Shown here in pieces: positions 56,286 to 64,000 of a stretch of 64,000 nucleotides of DNA (the first letter of the stretch is position 1; every line of letters starts with the position of its first letter). A program made the translations under genes and the position numbers. Origin of the DNA: Bordetella genomosp. 10. Lineage in GTDB: Bacteria > Pseudomonadota > Gammaproteobacteria > Burkholderiales > Burkholderiaceae_B. The stretch covers positions 3,100,001-3,164,000 of the forward strand of contig NZ_NEVM01000005.1 of NCBI RefSeq assembly GCF_002261225.1. Reading direction: 5' to 3'. The notes under the pieces were generated by a model, which worked only from the letters and a program-made list of their open reading frames with translations, was not told the DNA's origin and made no database searches.

Positions 56286-58700
56286 ATGAGCAAGCCCCAG
56301 AACCCCTCCAAGAAAGACCAGCCCACCTCCAGCGGCTCCCCCTTCCTCCGATTTTTCGTCAAGCTCGGCATTTTCTGCCTCGGTCTGGCGATATGCGGGC
56401 TGCTGCTGGGCGGCATGGCCTTGGCGCTGGCATGGCCCAACCTGCCGGACCTGCACGCGATGACCGACTACCGGCCGCGCGTGCCCCTGCGCGTCTATAC
56501 GGCCGACAAGGTGCTGATCGGCGAATTCGGCGAAGAACGGCGCAACGTGCTGCGCTTCAACGAAATCCCCGACGTCATGAAGGCGGCCGTGCTCTCGGCC
56601 GAGGACGATCGCTTCTACCAGCACGGGGGGATAGACTGGACCGGCGTGGTGCGGGCGGGGCTGACCAACATCGTCAACATGTCCAAGACGCAGGGCGCCA
56701 GCACCATCACCATGCAGGTGGCGCGCAACTTCTACCTGTCCTCGGAAAAAACCTATTCGCGCAAGTTCTACGAACTGCTGCTGACGTTCAAGATCGAGTC
56801 CAGCCTGACCAAGGACCAGATTCTCGAACTCTATATGAACCAGATTTATCTGGGCCATCGCGCCTACGGCTTCGCCGCGGCCGCGCGCACCTACTTCGGC
56901 AAGCCCTTGTCGGAAATCTCGCCGGCCGAGGCCGCCATGCTGGCGGGGATCCCCAAGGCGCCGTCCCGCTTCAATCCGCTGTCCAACCTGCCGCGCGCGC
57001 AAATCCGCCAGCATTACGTGCTGGGCCGCATGCACAGCCTGGGCTATCTGACCGACGCCGAGTACCAGACGGCCATGAGCCAGCCCATCGTGCTGAAATC
57101 GGCCGAAGGCACGCCGGCCGGCGGCTACGCCATCCACGGCGAATACGTCGCCGAACTGGCGCGCCAACTGTTGTACGGCGTGTACCAGGACAACGTGTAT
57201 TCGCGCGGCCTGAACATCTACACCACCGTGCAGTCCAAGGACCAGGAAGCGGCCTACCGCGCGGTGCGCGAAGGCGTGCTGGACTACACGCGCCGCGCGC
57301 CCTACCCGGGCCCCGAGGACCAGCTCGACATGCCGGCCGGCATCGAGAACAACCCCGCCCAACTGGACGAATTCCTCGACGGCGTGCTGGACAAGTATTC
57401 GGACAGCGGCGACCTGCTGGTGGCGCTGGTGCTGTCGGCCAGCCCCAACGAGATCCGCCTGGTGCGCAGCTCGCGCGAAGTCATCTCCATCACGGACAAG
57501 AAAACGCTGGGCGTGGTGGCGCGCGCGCTCAACGACAAGGCCAAGCCGGCGGCCCGCATCACGCGCGGCTCGGTGGTCTATATCCACAAGCAGGCCGACG
57601 GTAGCTGGGAAGTCATCAACATGCCGTCCGTGCAGGCGGCTTTCGTCTCGCTGTCGCCGCAGGACGGCGCCATTCGCTCCATGGTGGGCGGCTTCGACTT
57701 CTATCGCGGCAACTTCAACCGCGTCACCCAGGCCTGGCGCCAGCCCGGCTCCAATATCAAGCCCTTCGTCTACGCCGCCTCGCTGGAGCGCGGCCTGACC
57801 CCGGCCACGCAGATCTCGGACCAGCCGTTCGAATTGAGCGCGGCGCAGACCGGCTCCAAGGCCTGGAGCCCGAAGAACTACGGCAACCAGTACGAGCCCA
57901 TGCTCACCATGCGCCAGGGCCTGTACAAGTCCAAGAACATGGTGTCCATCCGCATCCTGCAGGCGATCGGCCCCCAATACGCGCAGGACTACCTGACCCG
58001 CTTCGGCTTCGACAAGTCGCGCCAGCCGGCGGTGCTGCCGCTGGCCCTGGGCGCGGGCTCGGTGACGCCGCTGCAACTGGCGGGCGCCTATTCGGTGTTC
58101 GCCAACGGCGGCTACCGCATCACGCCTTACCTGATCGACAAGGTCACCGACAGCAGCGGCAAGGTGGTCATGCAGTCCAAGCCGCTGGTGGCCGGCGATT
58201 CCGCCGCGCGCGCCATCGATCCCCGCACCGCCTTCGTGATGGACGACATGCTGCGCGGCGTGGCCACTTATGGCACGGCCGCCCGCGCCCGCGCGGTCCT
58301 CAAGCGCAGCGACATCGCCGGCAAGACCGGCACCACCAACGAATCGGTGGACGCCTGGTTCTCGGGCTATACGCCCAGCCTGGAGGCGACCGCCTGGCTG
58401 GGCTACGACCAGCCGAAATCGCTGGGCTCGCGCGAAACCGGCGGCGGCGTGGCGCTGCCGATCTGGCTGAGCTACATGCAGGAAGTGCTCAAGGGCGTGC
58501 CGGAACAGAAGCAGCGTCCGAAACCGGACGGCCTGATCACCGAAAACGGCGACTACTATTTCTCGGAATTCCCGCCCGGCCAGGCGGTGGCGCGGCTGGG
58601 CCTGCCGCAGGGCGATTCGCTGGGCGAGTTCCTGAACGCCCTGAATTCGTCCTCCAACGACGGCGACGGCTTCAACAACGGGCAGCCCAAGCCGCAGTAA
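56286..58700 (+). CDS. mrcA: Penicillin-binding protein 1A
   Basis: 804-residue class A penicillin-binding protein for peptidoglycan synthesis at the inner membrane. A membrane helix (about 24-50) precedes the glycosyltransferase domain (Glu106 in EDDRFYQHGG; QGASTITMQVARNFY). The OB-like insertion follows, then the transpeptidase domain with Ser489 in GSNIKP, SKNM and KTGTT (Lys680). The low-complexity C-terminus ends NNGQPKPQ. Divergent from aroK; usual neighbourhood in Betaproteobacteria. Confidence 0.95.
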   Translation: MSKPQNPSKKDQPTSSGSPFLRFFVKLGIFCLGLAICGLLLGGMALALAWPNLPDLHAMTDYRPRVPLRVYTADKVLIGEFGEERRNVLRFNEIPDVMKAAVLSAEDDRFYQHGGIDWTGVVRAGLTNIVNMSKTQGASTITMQVARNFYLSSEKTYSRKFYELLLTFKIESSLTKDQILELYMNQIYLGHRAYGFAAAARTYFGKPLSEISPAEAAMLAGIPKAPSRFNPLSNLPRAQIRQHYVLGRMHSLGYLTDAEYQTAMSQPIVLKSAEGTPAGGYAIHGEYVAELARQLLYGVYQDNVYSRGLNIYTTVQSKDQEAAYRAVREGVLDYTRRAPYPGPEDQLDMPAGIENNPAQLDEFLDGVLDKYSDSGDLLVALVLSASPNEIRLVRSSREVISITDKKTLGVVARALNDKAKPAARITRGSVVYIHKQADGSWEVINMPSVQAAFVSLSPQDGAIRSMVGGFDFYRGNFNRVTQAWRQPGSNIKPFVYAASLERGLTPATQISDQPFELSAAQTGSKAWSPKNYGNQYEPMLTMRQGLYKSKNMVSIRILQAIGPQYAQDYLTRFGFDKSRQPAVLPLALGAGSVTPLQLAGAYSVFANGGYRITPYLIDKVTDSSGKVVMQSKPLVAGDSAARAIDPRTAFVMDDMLRGVATYGTAARARAVLKRSDIAGKTGTTNESVDAWFSGYTPSLEATAWLGYDQPKSLGSRETGGGVALPIWLSYMQEVLKGVPEQKQRPKPDGLITENGDYYFSEFPPGQAVARLGLPQGDSLGEFLNALNSSSNDGDGFNNGQPKPQ

Positions 58701-58724
58701 GCGGCCAGGACGGGCTACGCGGCG

Positions 58725-59054
58725 TCAGACCCGCACGGTCACCGGTACACCGGCGGCGTCGGAACAGATCTGCGACAGGGCATCGGCCAGGCCGGGACCG
58801 CCGCGCGTGTCGTTCCAGTGCTTGCCGTCGTAGCGGTAGTGGAAACCGCCGCTGCGCGCCGCCACCCAGATCTCCTGCATGGCGGCCTGGCTGTTGACGA
58901 CGACGTGGGTGTCATCCTCGAAAACCAGGGTCAGGACGTTGCCGCTGCGGTTGGCTTCGATGTCCACGTCCAGGGAAGCCGCCCAGTCGTCGGCCTGGCT
59001 TTCGAGGGAATCGAGCACCTGCTCGGCCAACGCAAGAAATTCGGTTTCGTTCAT
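58725..59054 (-). CDS. cyaY: Frataxin-like iron-sulfur assembly protein
   Basis: 109-residue CyaY. It has an acidic first helix (ETEFLALAEQVLDSLESQADD) and the beta-sheet of frataxins (GNVLTLVFEDDTHVVVNSQAAMQEIWVA; GFHYRYDGKHWNDTRG). It modulates cysteine desulfurase activity in iron-sulfur assembly. ATG 59054 fits the MNETEF N-terminus. Divergent from lptM by 32 bp; cyaY-lptM-lysA is a common cluster. Confidence 0.93.
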   Translation of the reverse strand: MNETEFLALAEQVLDSLESQADDWAASLDVDIEANRSGNVLTLVFEDDTHVVVNSQAAMQEIWVAARSGGFHYRYDGKHWNDTRGGPGLADALSQICSDAAGVPVTVRV

Positions 59055-59086
59055 AATCCCAACCTGCATGAATTTCGGAGTTCCCA

Positions 59087-59332
59087 GTGTCCCATATGGC
59101 AACCAGCCGCAGGGTTCTATGCATTGTAGCCACGCTGGCCGCCGGCGCTTGGCTGGCTGGCTGCGGCTACAAGGGTCCGCTCTACCTGCCGACCGGCGCT
59201 AGCGCGCAGCAGGCCAAGCCGCCGGTGGGCGTGCGTCCGGCCCCGCTGCCGCCGACCATACCCGGCAGCGCGCCCGACGTCCGGATCGCCCCGGCCCTTC
59301 CTTCCTATCCGTCGACCGCCGCACAACAATGA
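59087..59332 (+). CDS. lptM: LptM-type small lipoprotein (YifL family)
   Basis: 81-residue lipoprotein with lipobox LAGC; Cys26 is the lipidated residue, followed by GYKGPLYLP, the family signature. LptM helps LptD maturation and LPS export. GTG 59087 is preferred, because GGAG lies at a good distance; an ATG three codons later is an alternative. Pro-rich C-terminus. It overlaps lysA by 4 bp (ATGA), so they are co-translated. Confidence 0.87.
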   Translation: MSHMATSRRVLCIVATLAAGAWLAGCGYKGPLYLPTGASAQQAKPPVGVRPAPLPPTIPGSAPDVRIAPALPSYPSTAAQQ

Positions 59333-60621
59333 CAGCTTCCCATCCCCGGCGCCCCCAACCGGCCGGCCACCCCCATTTCCACCTCAAGGACGGTTCGCTG
59401 TACGCCGAAGACGTGCCGCTGCAAGTGCTGGCCGACCGCCTGGGCACGCCGCTCTACGTCTATTCCCGCGCCGCCCTGCGCGCGACCTGGGAGTCCTATC
59501 GCGACGCCGCGGCGGGCCGCGACGTGCTGATCTGCTACGGCATGAAGGCCAACTCCAACCTGGCCGTGCTCAAGGAATTCGCGCGCCTGGGCGCCGGTTT
59601 CGACATCGTGTCCGGCGGCGAGCTCAAGCGCGTGCTGACCGTCGGCGCCGATCCCGCCAAGGTGGTTTTCTCCGGCGTGGGCAAGCAGGCCTGGGAAATG
59701 CAGGCCGCGCTGGAAGCGGGCGTGAAATGCTTCAACGTCGAGTCCGAGGCCGAGCTGCACCTGCTGTCGGACGTCGCCGTGTCCATCGGCAAGAAGGCGC
59801 CGGTGTCGCTGCGGGTCAATCCCGACGTCGACGCGGGCACCCATCCCTACATTTCCACCGGGCTGAAGGAAAACAAGTTCGGCATCGCCATCGAGAACGC
59901 GCTGGACGCCTATCGCACGGCCGCCGGCCTGCCGGGCTTGCAGGTCGTCGGCGTGGACTGCCACATCGGCTCGCAGATCACCGAGGTCAGCCCCTACCTG
60001 GACGCCCTGGACAAGCTGCTCAACCTCATCGACGCGCTGGCCGCGGCCGGCATCGCCATCGAGCACCTGGACCTGGGCGGCGGCCTGGGCATCACCTATG
60101 AGGACGAGACCCCGCTGGCGCCCAAGGCCCTGCTGGACCAGGTCTACGCCAAGCTGGAAGAGCGCGGCCTGGCCCGCCTGAAGCTGGTGATGGAACCGGG
60201 CCGTTCGCTGGTGGGCAATGCCGGGGTGCTGCTGACCACGGTGCAATTCCTCAAGCACGGCGACACGCACAATTTCGCCATCGTCGACGCCGCGATGAAC
60301 GACCTGCTGCGCCCGACGCTCTACGACGCCTGGCACGGCGTGCTGCCGCTGCACCCGCGCCAGGGCGCGGCGGTGGACTACGACGTGGTCGGCCCGGTCT
60401 GCGAAAGCGGCGACTGGCTGGCCCGCAAGCGTTCGCTGGTGGTGGAACAGGGCGACGTGCTGGCGGTGGAATCGGCCGGCGCCTACGGCATGGTCATGGC
60501 CAGCAACTACAACACCCGCCCGCGCGCCGCCGAGGTCATGGTGGACGGCGCGGAATACCACGTCATCCGCAAGCGCGAATCGGTCGAAGACCTGCTGCGC
60601 GGGGAATCGACGCTGCCCTGA
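59329..60621 (+). CDS. lysA: Diaminopimelate decarboxylase
   Basis: 430-residue PLP enzyme (group IV decarboxylase) that makes L-lysine from meso-diaminopimelate. The PLP lysine is Lys73 in [39 protein letters not shown] and CESGDWLA complete the active site. ATG 59329 overlaps the preceding stop. A GC hairpin terminator cluster follows. Confidence 0.96.
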   Translation: MTASHPRRPQPAGHPHFHLKDGSLYAEDVPLQVLADRLGTPLYVYSRAALRATWESYRDAAAGRDVLICYGMKANSNLAVLKEFARLGAGFDIVSGGELKRVLTVGADPAKVVFSGVGKQAWEMQAALEAGVKCFNVESEAELHLLSDVAVSIGKKAPVSLRVNPDVDAGTHPYISTGLKENKFGIAIENALDAYRTAAGLPGLQVVGVDCHIGSQITEVSPYLDALDKLLNLIDALAAAGIAIEHLDLGGGLGITYEDETPLAPKALLDQVYAKLEERGLARLKLVMEPGRSLVGNAGVLLTTVQFLKHGDTHNFAIVDAAMNDLLRPTLYDAWHGVLPLHPRQGAAVDYDVVGPVCESGDWLARKRSLVVEQGDVLAVESAGAYGMVMASNYNTRPRAAEVMVDGAEYHVIRKRESVEDLLRGESTLP

Positions 60622-60736
60622 GCGGCGACAGCCCGCGGCGTGGGGGCTTTTTTGCCGCCGGGCCGCCCCAAGGCAAAAACGCCCCCTCGGGGGGCAGCAA
60701 GCGGCGACAGCCGCGCGGCGTGGGGGCTTTTTTTTT
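60621..60736. repeat. GC-rich intergenic repeat, 1.3 copies, bidirectional terminator
   Basis: A partial copy (60621-60653, GCGGCGTGGGGGC followed by TTTTTT) is joined to a full copy (60654-60736) of the element also found at 50701. GCCCCC-TCG-GGGGGC and the 3' GGGGGC with a T-run make hairpins that can stop transcription from lysA on the plus strand and also the minus strand. Confidence 0.75.
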
Positions 60737-60744
60737 CAGAACGT

Positions 60745-60772
60745 GTAACCCGTTCTCCAGTTCGTGCGTATT
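60745..60772 (+). promoter_or_regulatory. Proposed ECF-sigma promoter of the bufferin operon
   Basis: GTAACC (60745-60750), 16-bp spacer, CGTATT (60767-60772). This matches the GTAACC-N-CG style of SigF-type ECF promoters described for Caulobacter. A related pair GTAATC-N15-CGTTCG is in front of the sigma gene (63413-63439). Confidence 0.6.
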
Positions 60773-60776
60773 AGAA

Positions 60777-60802
60777 GGTTGCGTCCCGCATGGGACGCAA
60801 CC
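60777..60802 (+). promoter_or_regulatory. Perfect hairpin in the leader of the bufferin precursor mRNA
   Basis: GGTTGCGTCCC and GGGACGCAACC form an 11-bp perfect stem with a 4-nt GCAT loop. It starts near the predicted transcription start and ends 22 nt before the ATG at 60825; the ribosome site GGAG lies between. A 5'-terminal stem of this kind could protect the mRNA or gate translation. Confidence 0.75.
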
Positions 60803-60824
60803 CTACCCACACTGGAGAACCCCC

Positions 60825-61136
60825 ATGTCGACCAAGAACAAAGTCACGTCCGCCCTGCTGGCCAGCGCCATCGCCGGCCTCGCCTCCCCCCTGGCGCACG
60901 CCGCCCCGCTGACCAAGGCGGAAGTCGACGCCGCCATGGCCGCCCACAAGGAAAAGTGCTACGGCGTGGCCCTGAAGGGGCAGAACGACTGCGCCGCCGG
61001 CCCCGGTACCACCTGCCAGGGAACGTCCACCATGGACTTCCAGGGCAATGCCTGGAAATTCGTCCCGGGCGGCACCTGCACCAGCATCACGGTGCCCGGC
61101 GGCGCCCACGGCTCGCTCACGCCCATCAAGTCCTGA
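60825..61136 (+). CDS. bufA1: DUF2282 bufferin precursor (BufA1-type)
   Basis: 103-residue DUF2282 protein, the precursor of the copper-binding RiPPs called bufferins. A Sec signal peptide (1-27, ending AHAAP) is followed by the mature part with four cysteines: Cys45 (KEKCYG), Cys56 (QNDCA), Cys64 (GTTC) and Cys85 (GGTC). Family members have central cysteines modified by the MNIO enzyme encoded next. ATG 60825 has GGAG upstream. Gap to the next gene is 8 bp. The leader has a hairpin and an ECF-type promoter. The export of a modified peptide and copper protection are known for related systems, not shown here. Confidence 0.92.
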   Translation: MSTKNKVTSALLASAIAGLASPLAHAAPLTKAEVDAAMAAHKEKCYGVALKGQNDCAAGPGTTCQGTSTMDFQGNAWKFVPGGTCTSITVPGGAHGSLTPIKS

Positions 61137-61144
61137 ACGCGCCC

Positions 61145-62101
61145 ATGGCGCAAGCGATGGCGGCCAGGTCCACCATCCTCCCCGCCCCGCCGGACGACGG
61201 CCGCGCATCTCCCCCGGGGCGCGGCCCGGCCGGCGCGCCGGCGCGGGCGTGCCTGGCCGGCGCCAGTTTCAAGCCGGAACACCTGCGGGCCATCCTTGCC
61301 CAGGACGCCGGCGCGGCCGGCGCCGGTTTCTTCGAGGTCCACGCCGAAAACTACATGGGCGCGGGCGGCCCGCCCCATCGGGCACTGGCCGAGATCCGCC
61401 AGCGCTACCCGCTCTCGGTCCATGGCGTATGCATGTCGATCGGCGGCCCCGATCCCCTGGACCGGCGCCACCTCGCGCGCCTGTGCGAGGTCGTGCGGCG
61501 GTACGAGCCGCGGCTGGTGTCCGAGCACCTGGCCTGGTCCTCGCACGGCGGCGCCTACTTCAACGACCTGCTGCCCTTGCCCTATACCGCGGCGACGCTG
61601 CGCCGGGTCTGCGAACACATCGACCAGGCGCAGGAAGCGCTCGGGCGGCAACTGCTGCTGGAAAACCCGTCCACCTACGTCGCCTACGACGCCTCGACGA
61701 TGAGCGAAACGGATTTCATCCGCGCGGTGTCGCGGCGCAGCGGCTGCGGCCTGTTGCTGGACATCAATAACGTCTTCGTCTCCGCGACGAACCACGGCTA
61801 TTGCGCCACCGCCTACCTGGATGATTTTCCGCTGGAACAAGTGGGAGAGATCCACCTGGGCGGGCATGACGCGCAACGCGACGACCAGGACGAGCCCTTG
61901 CTCATCGACAGCCACGACCGCGGCGTCGCCGCGCCCGTATGGGCGCTCTACGCGCGGGTGATCGAACGCCTCGGCCCCGTCCCGACGCTGGTCGAATGGG
62001 ACAGCGAATTGCCGCAATGGCCGGTGCTGCGAGACGAGGCCGCGCGCGCCGGCAGGATCATGGCGCGGCAAGGCCACGCCGCGCAGGCGCCCGTTTCATG
62101 A
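61145..62101 (+). CDS. bufB: DUF692 MNIO enzyme, bufferin maturase (BufB)
   Basis: 318-residue multinuclear non-heme iron oxidase (DUF692). Metal-ligand regions in TIM-barrel order: HAENYMG (His, Glu), [53 protein letters not shown] and VEWDSELP. It would modify cysteines in the precursor using oxygen and iron. About 35 residues before the core are Pro/Gly/Ala-rich; ATG 61145 is the first start, 8 bp after bufA. It overlaps bufC by 4 bp (ATGA). Confidence 0.93.
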   Translation: MAQAMAARSTILPAPPDDGRASPPGRGPAGAPARACLAGASFKPEHLRAILAQDAGAAGAGFFEVHAENYMGAGGPPHRALAEIRQRYPLSVHGVCMSIGGPDPLDRRHLARLCEVVRRYEPRLVSEHLAWSSHGGAYFNDLLPLPYTAATLRRVCEHIDQAQEALGRQLLLENPSTYVAYDASTMSETDFIRAVSRRSGCGLLLDINNVFVSATNHGYCATAYLDDFPLEQVGEIHLGGHDAQRDDQDEPLLIDSHDRGVAAPVWALYARVIERLGPVPTLVEWDSELPQWPVLRDEAARAGRIMARQGHAAQAPVS

Positions 62102-62871
62102 ACACGCATGCCGGCGATTACGCCGCGGCATTCGCCGCCGCCCTGCTCGACCCCTCCGCCCCCGCTCCCGGTGGCGTGACGGGCCGCGGCGGCAAGCCGG
62201 CCGGCGCGCGCTACGACGTCTATCGCAACAACGTCACGGTAAGCCTCATCGACGCGCTGGCCGCCATCTATCCGGCCGTGCGGCGCATTACCGGCCCCGA
62301 CTTCTTCCGGACGATGGCGCGCGCGCACGTCAGGGCCTGTCCGCCCGCCTCGCCCCTGCTGTCCGAATATGGCAGGGATTTTCCCGGCTTCATCGCCGCC
62401 TATCCCCATGCGCGCGGCCTGCCCTGGCTCGCGGATACGGCGAGGATGGAACGCGCGTGGCTCGACGCCTATCACGCGGCCGACGGCCCAACGCTGGCCG
62501 CGGACACGCTCGCGCGCGTCGACGCCCGCCGTCTCGCGGATATCCGCTTCGTGCCGCATCCCGCCACCCGGATCGTGCGCTCGCGCTATCCGGCCGTATC
62601 CATTTTCGCCATGAACCGGCGCGACGGGCCCGTCGAACCCTTTACGTCCAGCGACCCCGAGGATGCGCTCATCACCCGTCCCGAACTGGACGTCATGGTG
62701 TCGCGCCTGCCCGCCGCGGGCGCCGCCTTCATCGCCGGCCTGATGCACGGCGCGCCCCTGGGGGCGGCCGCCGGCCAGGCTTATGAGGAAGACCCCTCCT
62801 TCGATCTGTCCGCCAATCTGGCGGGCATGATCGCGGCGGGCGCCTTCGGCACGATCCACCTTGGAGCCTGA
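62098..62871 (+). CDS. bufC: DUF2063 partner protein (BufC)
   Basis: 257-residue protein with an N-terminal DUF2063 domain ([25 protein letters not shown] typical; [15 protein letters not shown]), known as the obligate partner of DUF692 enzymes and thought to deliver the precursor. C-terminal part ([13 protein letters not shown], then [16 protein letters not shown] region) is variable. ATG 62098 overlaps the stop of bufB. Acts as a complex with BufB. Confidence 0.9.
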   Translation: MNTHAGDYAAAFAAALLDPSAPAPGGVTGRGGKPAGARYDVYRNNVTVSLIDALAAIYPAVRRITGPDFFRTMARAHVRACPPASPLLSEYGRDFPGFIAAYPHARGLPWLADTARMERAWLDAYHAADGPTLAADTLARVDARRLADIRFVPHPATRIVRSRYPAVSIFAMNRRDGPVEPFTSSDPEDALITRPELDVMVSRLPAAGAAFIAGLMHGAPLGAAAGQAYEEDPSFDLSANLAGMIAAGAFGTIHLGA

Positions 62872-62876
62872 ACATC

Positions 62877-63389
62877 ATGTCCACCCGAAATCCCGCGCCG
62901 GCCGCCGCGCCCGGACCCGCCTGGCGCCAGGCCTATGCACGCGCGTGCCGCCGCGCCCAGGGCGTGGCCCGGCCCTGGCTCGCGCAACTGATGCTGCGCA
63001 TCGCGCTGGCCGTGCCGTTCTGGAAATCCGGCGTACTCAAATGGGACGGCTTCCTGCGCCTGAACGACACCGCCGTGTACCTGTTCTCCGACGAGTTCAA
63101 GCTGCATCTGCCGGGCGGCCCTTATCCTTTTCCCGCGCCCGCCCTCGTCGCCTTCCTGTCGGGCTGCGGCGAAATCGCGCTGCCGGCGCTGCTGGTGCTG
63201 GGATTGGGGACACGTTTCGCCGCGCTCGGCATGCTGGCCATGACCTGCATCGTCCAGTTGACCGTCCCCGACGGCTGGCCCGTGCACCTGACCTGGGCGG
63301 CCATGGCCCTGGGCATCGCCGCCTGGGGTCCCGGCCGGATCGCCATCGACAGCCTCCTGGGGGATCGCGCGGCGCGGCACGCCGGGTAG
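62877..63389 (+). CDS. DoxX-family membrane protein of the bufferin operon
   Basis: 170-residue DoxX-family inner-membrane protein: four hydrophobic helices (about residues 36-55, 87-110, 111-130, 133-150) with LMLRIALAVPFWKSGVLKW and GCGEIALPALLVLGLGTR typical of DoxX. It is 5 bp after bufC, so it is in the same operon. DoxX-type proteins accompany DUF2282/DUF692/DUF2063 genes in several proteobacteria, including the gigABCD set. Function uncertain; may link to the respiratory chain or thiol oxidation. Confidence 0.88.
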   Translation: MSTRNPAPAAAPGPAWRQAYARACRRAQGVARPWLAQLMLRIALAVPFWKSGVLKWDGFLRLNDTAVYLFSDEFKLHLPGGPYPFPAPALVAFLSGCGEIALPALLVLGLGTRFAALGMLAMTCIVQLTVPDGWPVHLTWAAMALGIAAWGPGRIAIDSLLGDRAARHAG

Positions 63390-63412
63390 GTGCGCCCGCA
63401 TACCCAAACGCC

Positions 63413-63439
63413 GTAATCTACGCGTGAAACCCTCGTTCG
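63413..63439 (+). promoter_or_regulatory. Possible ECF promoter before the sigma gene
   Basis: GTAATC (63413-63418), 15-bp spacer and CGTTCG (63434-63439), related to the motif before bufA1. It lies about 84 bp before the sigma gene ATG, consistent with autoregulation. Weaker than the bufA1 match because of C instead of C at the third position of the spacer-adjacent box and the shorter spacer. Confidence 0.4.
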
Positions 63440-63522
63440 CTTCCACTTCCGCCATTTCCCCGAAACCCTGGAACCCAACCGTAGACTCAGCGTTCCCGCC
63501 ATTTCCCTCGACATCGGTTGCT

Positions 63523-64000
63523 ATGGATCGAAACAAGCACCACGGGCTGGAACTCGTCGAACTTCGGCTCAAGGCCCTGTTCCTGGCCGCGCTCGACGGC
63601 GACGCCAAGGCCTACCAGGCCTTTCTCCATGCCCTCGGCCAGCACGTCCGGGCCTTCCTGCGCAGGCGCCTGGACAGATGGCCCGACGATGTCGAGGATG
63701 TCGTCCAGGAGGTCCTGATCGCCGTGCACAATGGCCGCCATACCTATGCGGTGGATCAGCCCTTGACGGCCTGGGCCTACGCGATAGCCCGATATAAGAT
63801 GATCGACCATTTGCGCAGCCGCTCGGCCTACGAGAAAACCCACTTGCCGCTGGACGACCAGGCGGAGATGTTCGCCGGGTCGGACGAGGAAACCACGCAT
63901 GCGCGCCGCGACATCATGGTATTGCTGGAACAGTTGCCAGACCGCCAGCGATTGCCCATCGTGCACGTCAAGCTGCACGGCCTGTCGGTGGCCGAGACCG
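63523..64000 (+). CDS. ECF RNA polymerase sigma factor (SigF-like), partial at window end
   Basis: The first 159 codons of an ECF sigma factor, starting MDRNKHHGLELVELRLKALF. Region 2 reads DVEDVVQEVLIAVHNGRHTY and LTAWAYAIARYKMIDHLRSR, with region 4 beginning MVLLEQLPDRQRLPI and HGLSVAET as helix-turn-helix lead. The gene continues past the window. It lies 134 bp after the DoxX gene; SigF-type factors of Caulobacter activate bufferin operons and are followed by a membrane anti-sigma factor (NrsF), so one may lie just beyond the end. The ATG at 63523 has no strong ribosome site. Confidence 0.88.
   Translation, partial: MDRNKHHGLELVELRLKALFLAALDGDAKAYQAFLHALGQHVRAFLRRRLDRWPDDVEDVVQEVLIAVHNGRHTYAVDQPLTAWAYAIARYKMIDHLRSRSAYEKTHLPLDDQAEMFAGSDEETTHARRDIMVLLEQLPDRQRLPIVHVKLHGLSVAET

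Overview
The window is GC-rich DNA from a betaproteobacterium, most likely Bordetella, Achromobacter or a close Alcaligenaceae relative. The basis is the six Bug/TctC-type periplasmic receptors, the many LysR/IclR-controlled catabolic blocks, and the housekeeping neighbourhoods aroK-aroB-dgt // mrcA and cyaY // lptM-lysA. No rRNA, tRNA, transposase, integrase or CRISPR array was seen.

Layout. 0.1-10.6 kb: an MFS exporter with a divergent LysR gene, murI, a zeta-class GST (MaiA-like), a DUF427 protein, a periplasmic ligand-binding protein overlapping an alpha/beta hydrolase, a B12-domain radical SAM enzyme, and an AlkA-type glycosylase carrying an apparent in-frame palindromic insert. 10.7-30.1 kb: three adjacent catabolic blocks. 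Block A has a Bug receptor, LysR, a beta-hydroxyacid-type dehydrogenase, an aldehyde dehydrogenase and a ThDP enzyme. Block B has a Bug receptor, an RraA-like aldolase, IclR, a second Bug receptor, a ThDP enzyme, a FAH-family hydrolase and a mandelate-racemase-type dehydratase. Block C has an AraC-regulator relic, LysR, a Bug receptor, a three-gene HcnABC-like flavin/iron-sulfur amine dehydrogenase and RidA. 30.2-46 kb: ssb, then a 10.7-kb catabolic block D, then an MFS gene and uvrA. Block D has LysR, a TauD-like dioxygenase, biotin carrier, biotin carboxylase, a TrmB-type regulator, an NDP-forming acyl-CoA synthetase, a carboxyltransferase gene broken by an internal deletion, a muconate-cycloisomerase-type enzyme and a Bug receptor. 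46-53.2 kb: block E (two enoyl-CoA hydratases, a CaiC-like CoA ligase, a Bug receptor, IclR) and a 14-helix MFS exporter. 53.3-60.6 kb: dgt, aroB, aroK, mrcA, cyaY, lptM, lysA. 60.7-64.0 kb: a bufferin-type copper-RiPP operon (DUF2282 precursor, DUF692 MNIO enzyme, DUF2063 partner, DoxX) followed by an ECF sigma factor that runs off the end.

How the genes work together. The catabolic blocks each pair a periplasmic carboxylate-binding receptor with enzymes for CoA activation, decarboxylation, dehydration or hydrolysis and with a local regulator, so they look like independent modules for organic acids; none carries the TctA/TctB membrane subunits. The most notable system is the bufferin operon: a secreted four-cysteine precursor, its iron enzyme and partner, and a membrane protein. 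Its proposed promoter resembles one in front of the adjacent sigma gene, and a perfect hairpin lies at the predicted 5' end of the precursor message. Other points of interest are the broken carboxylase, the palindromic insert in alkA, the AraC relic and several operator-like palindromes.
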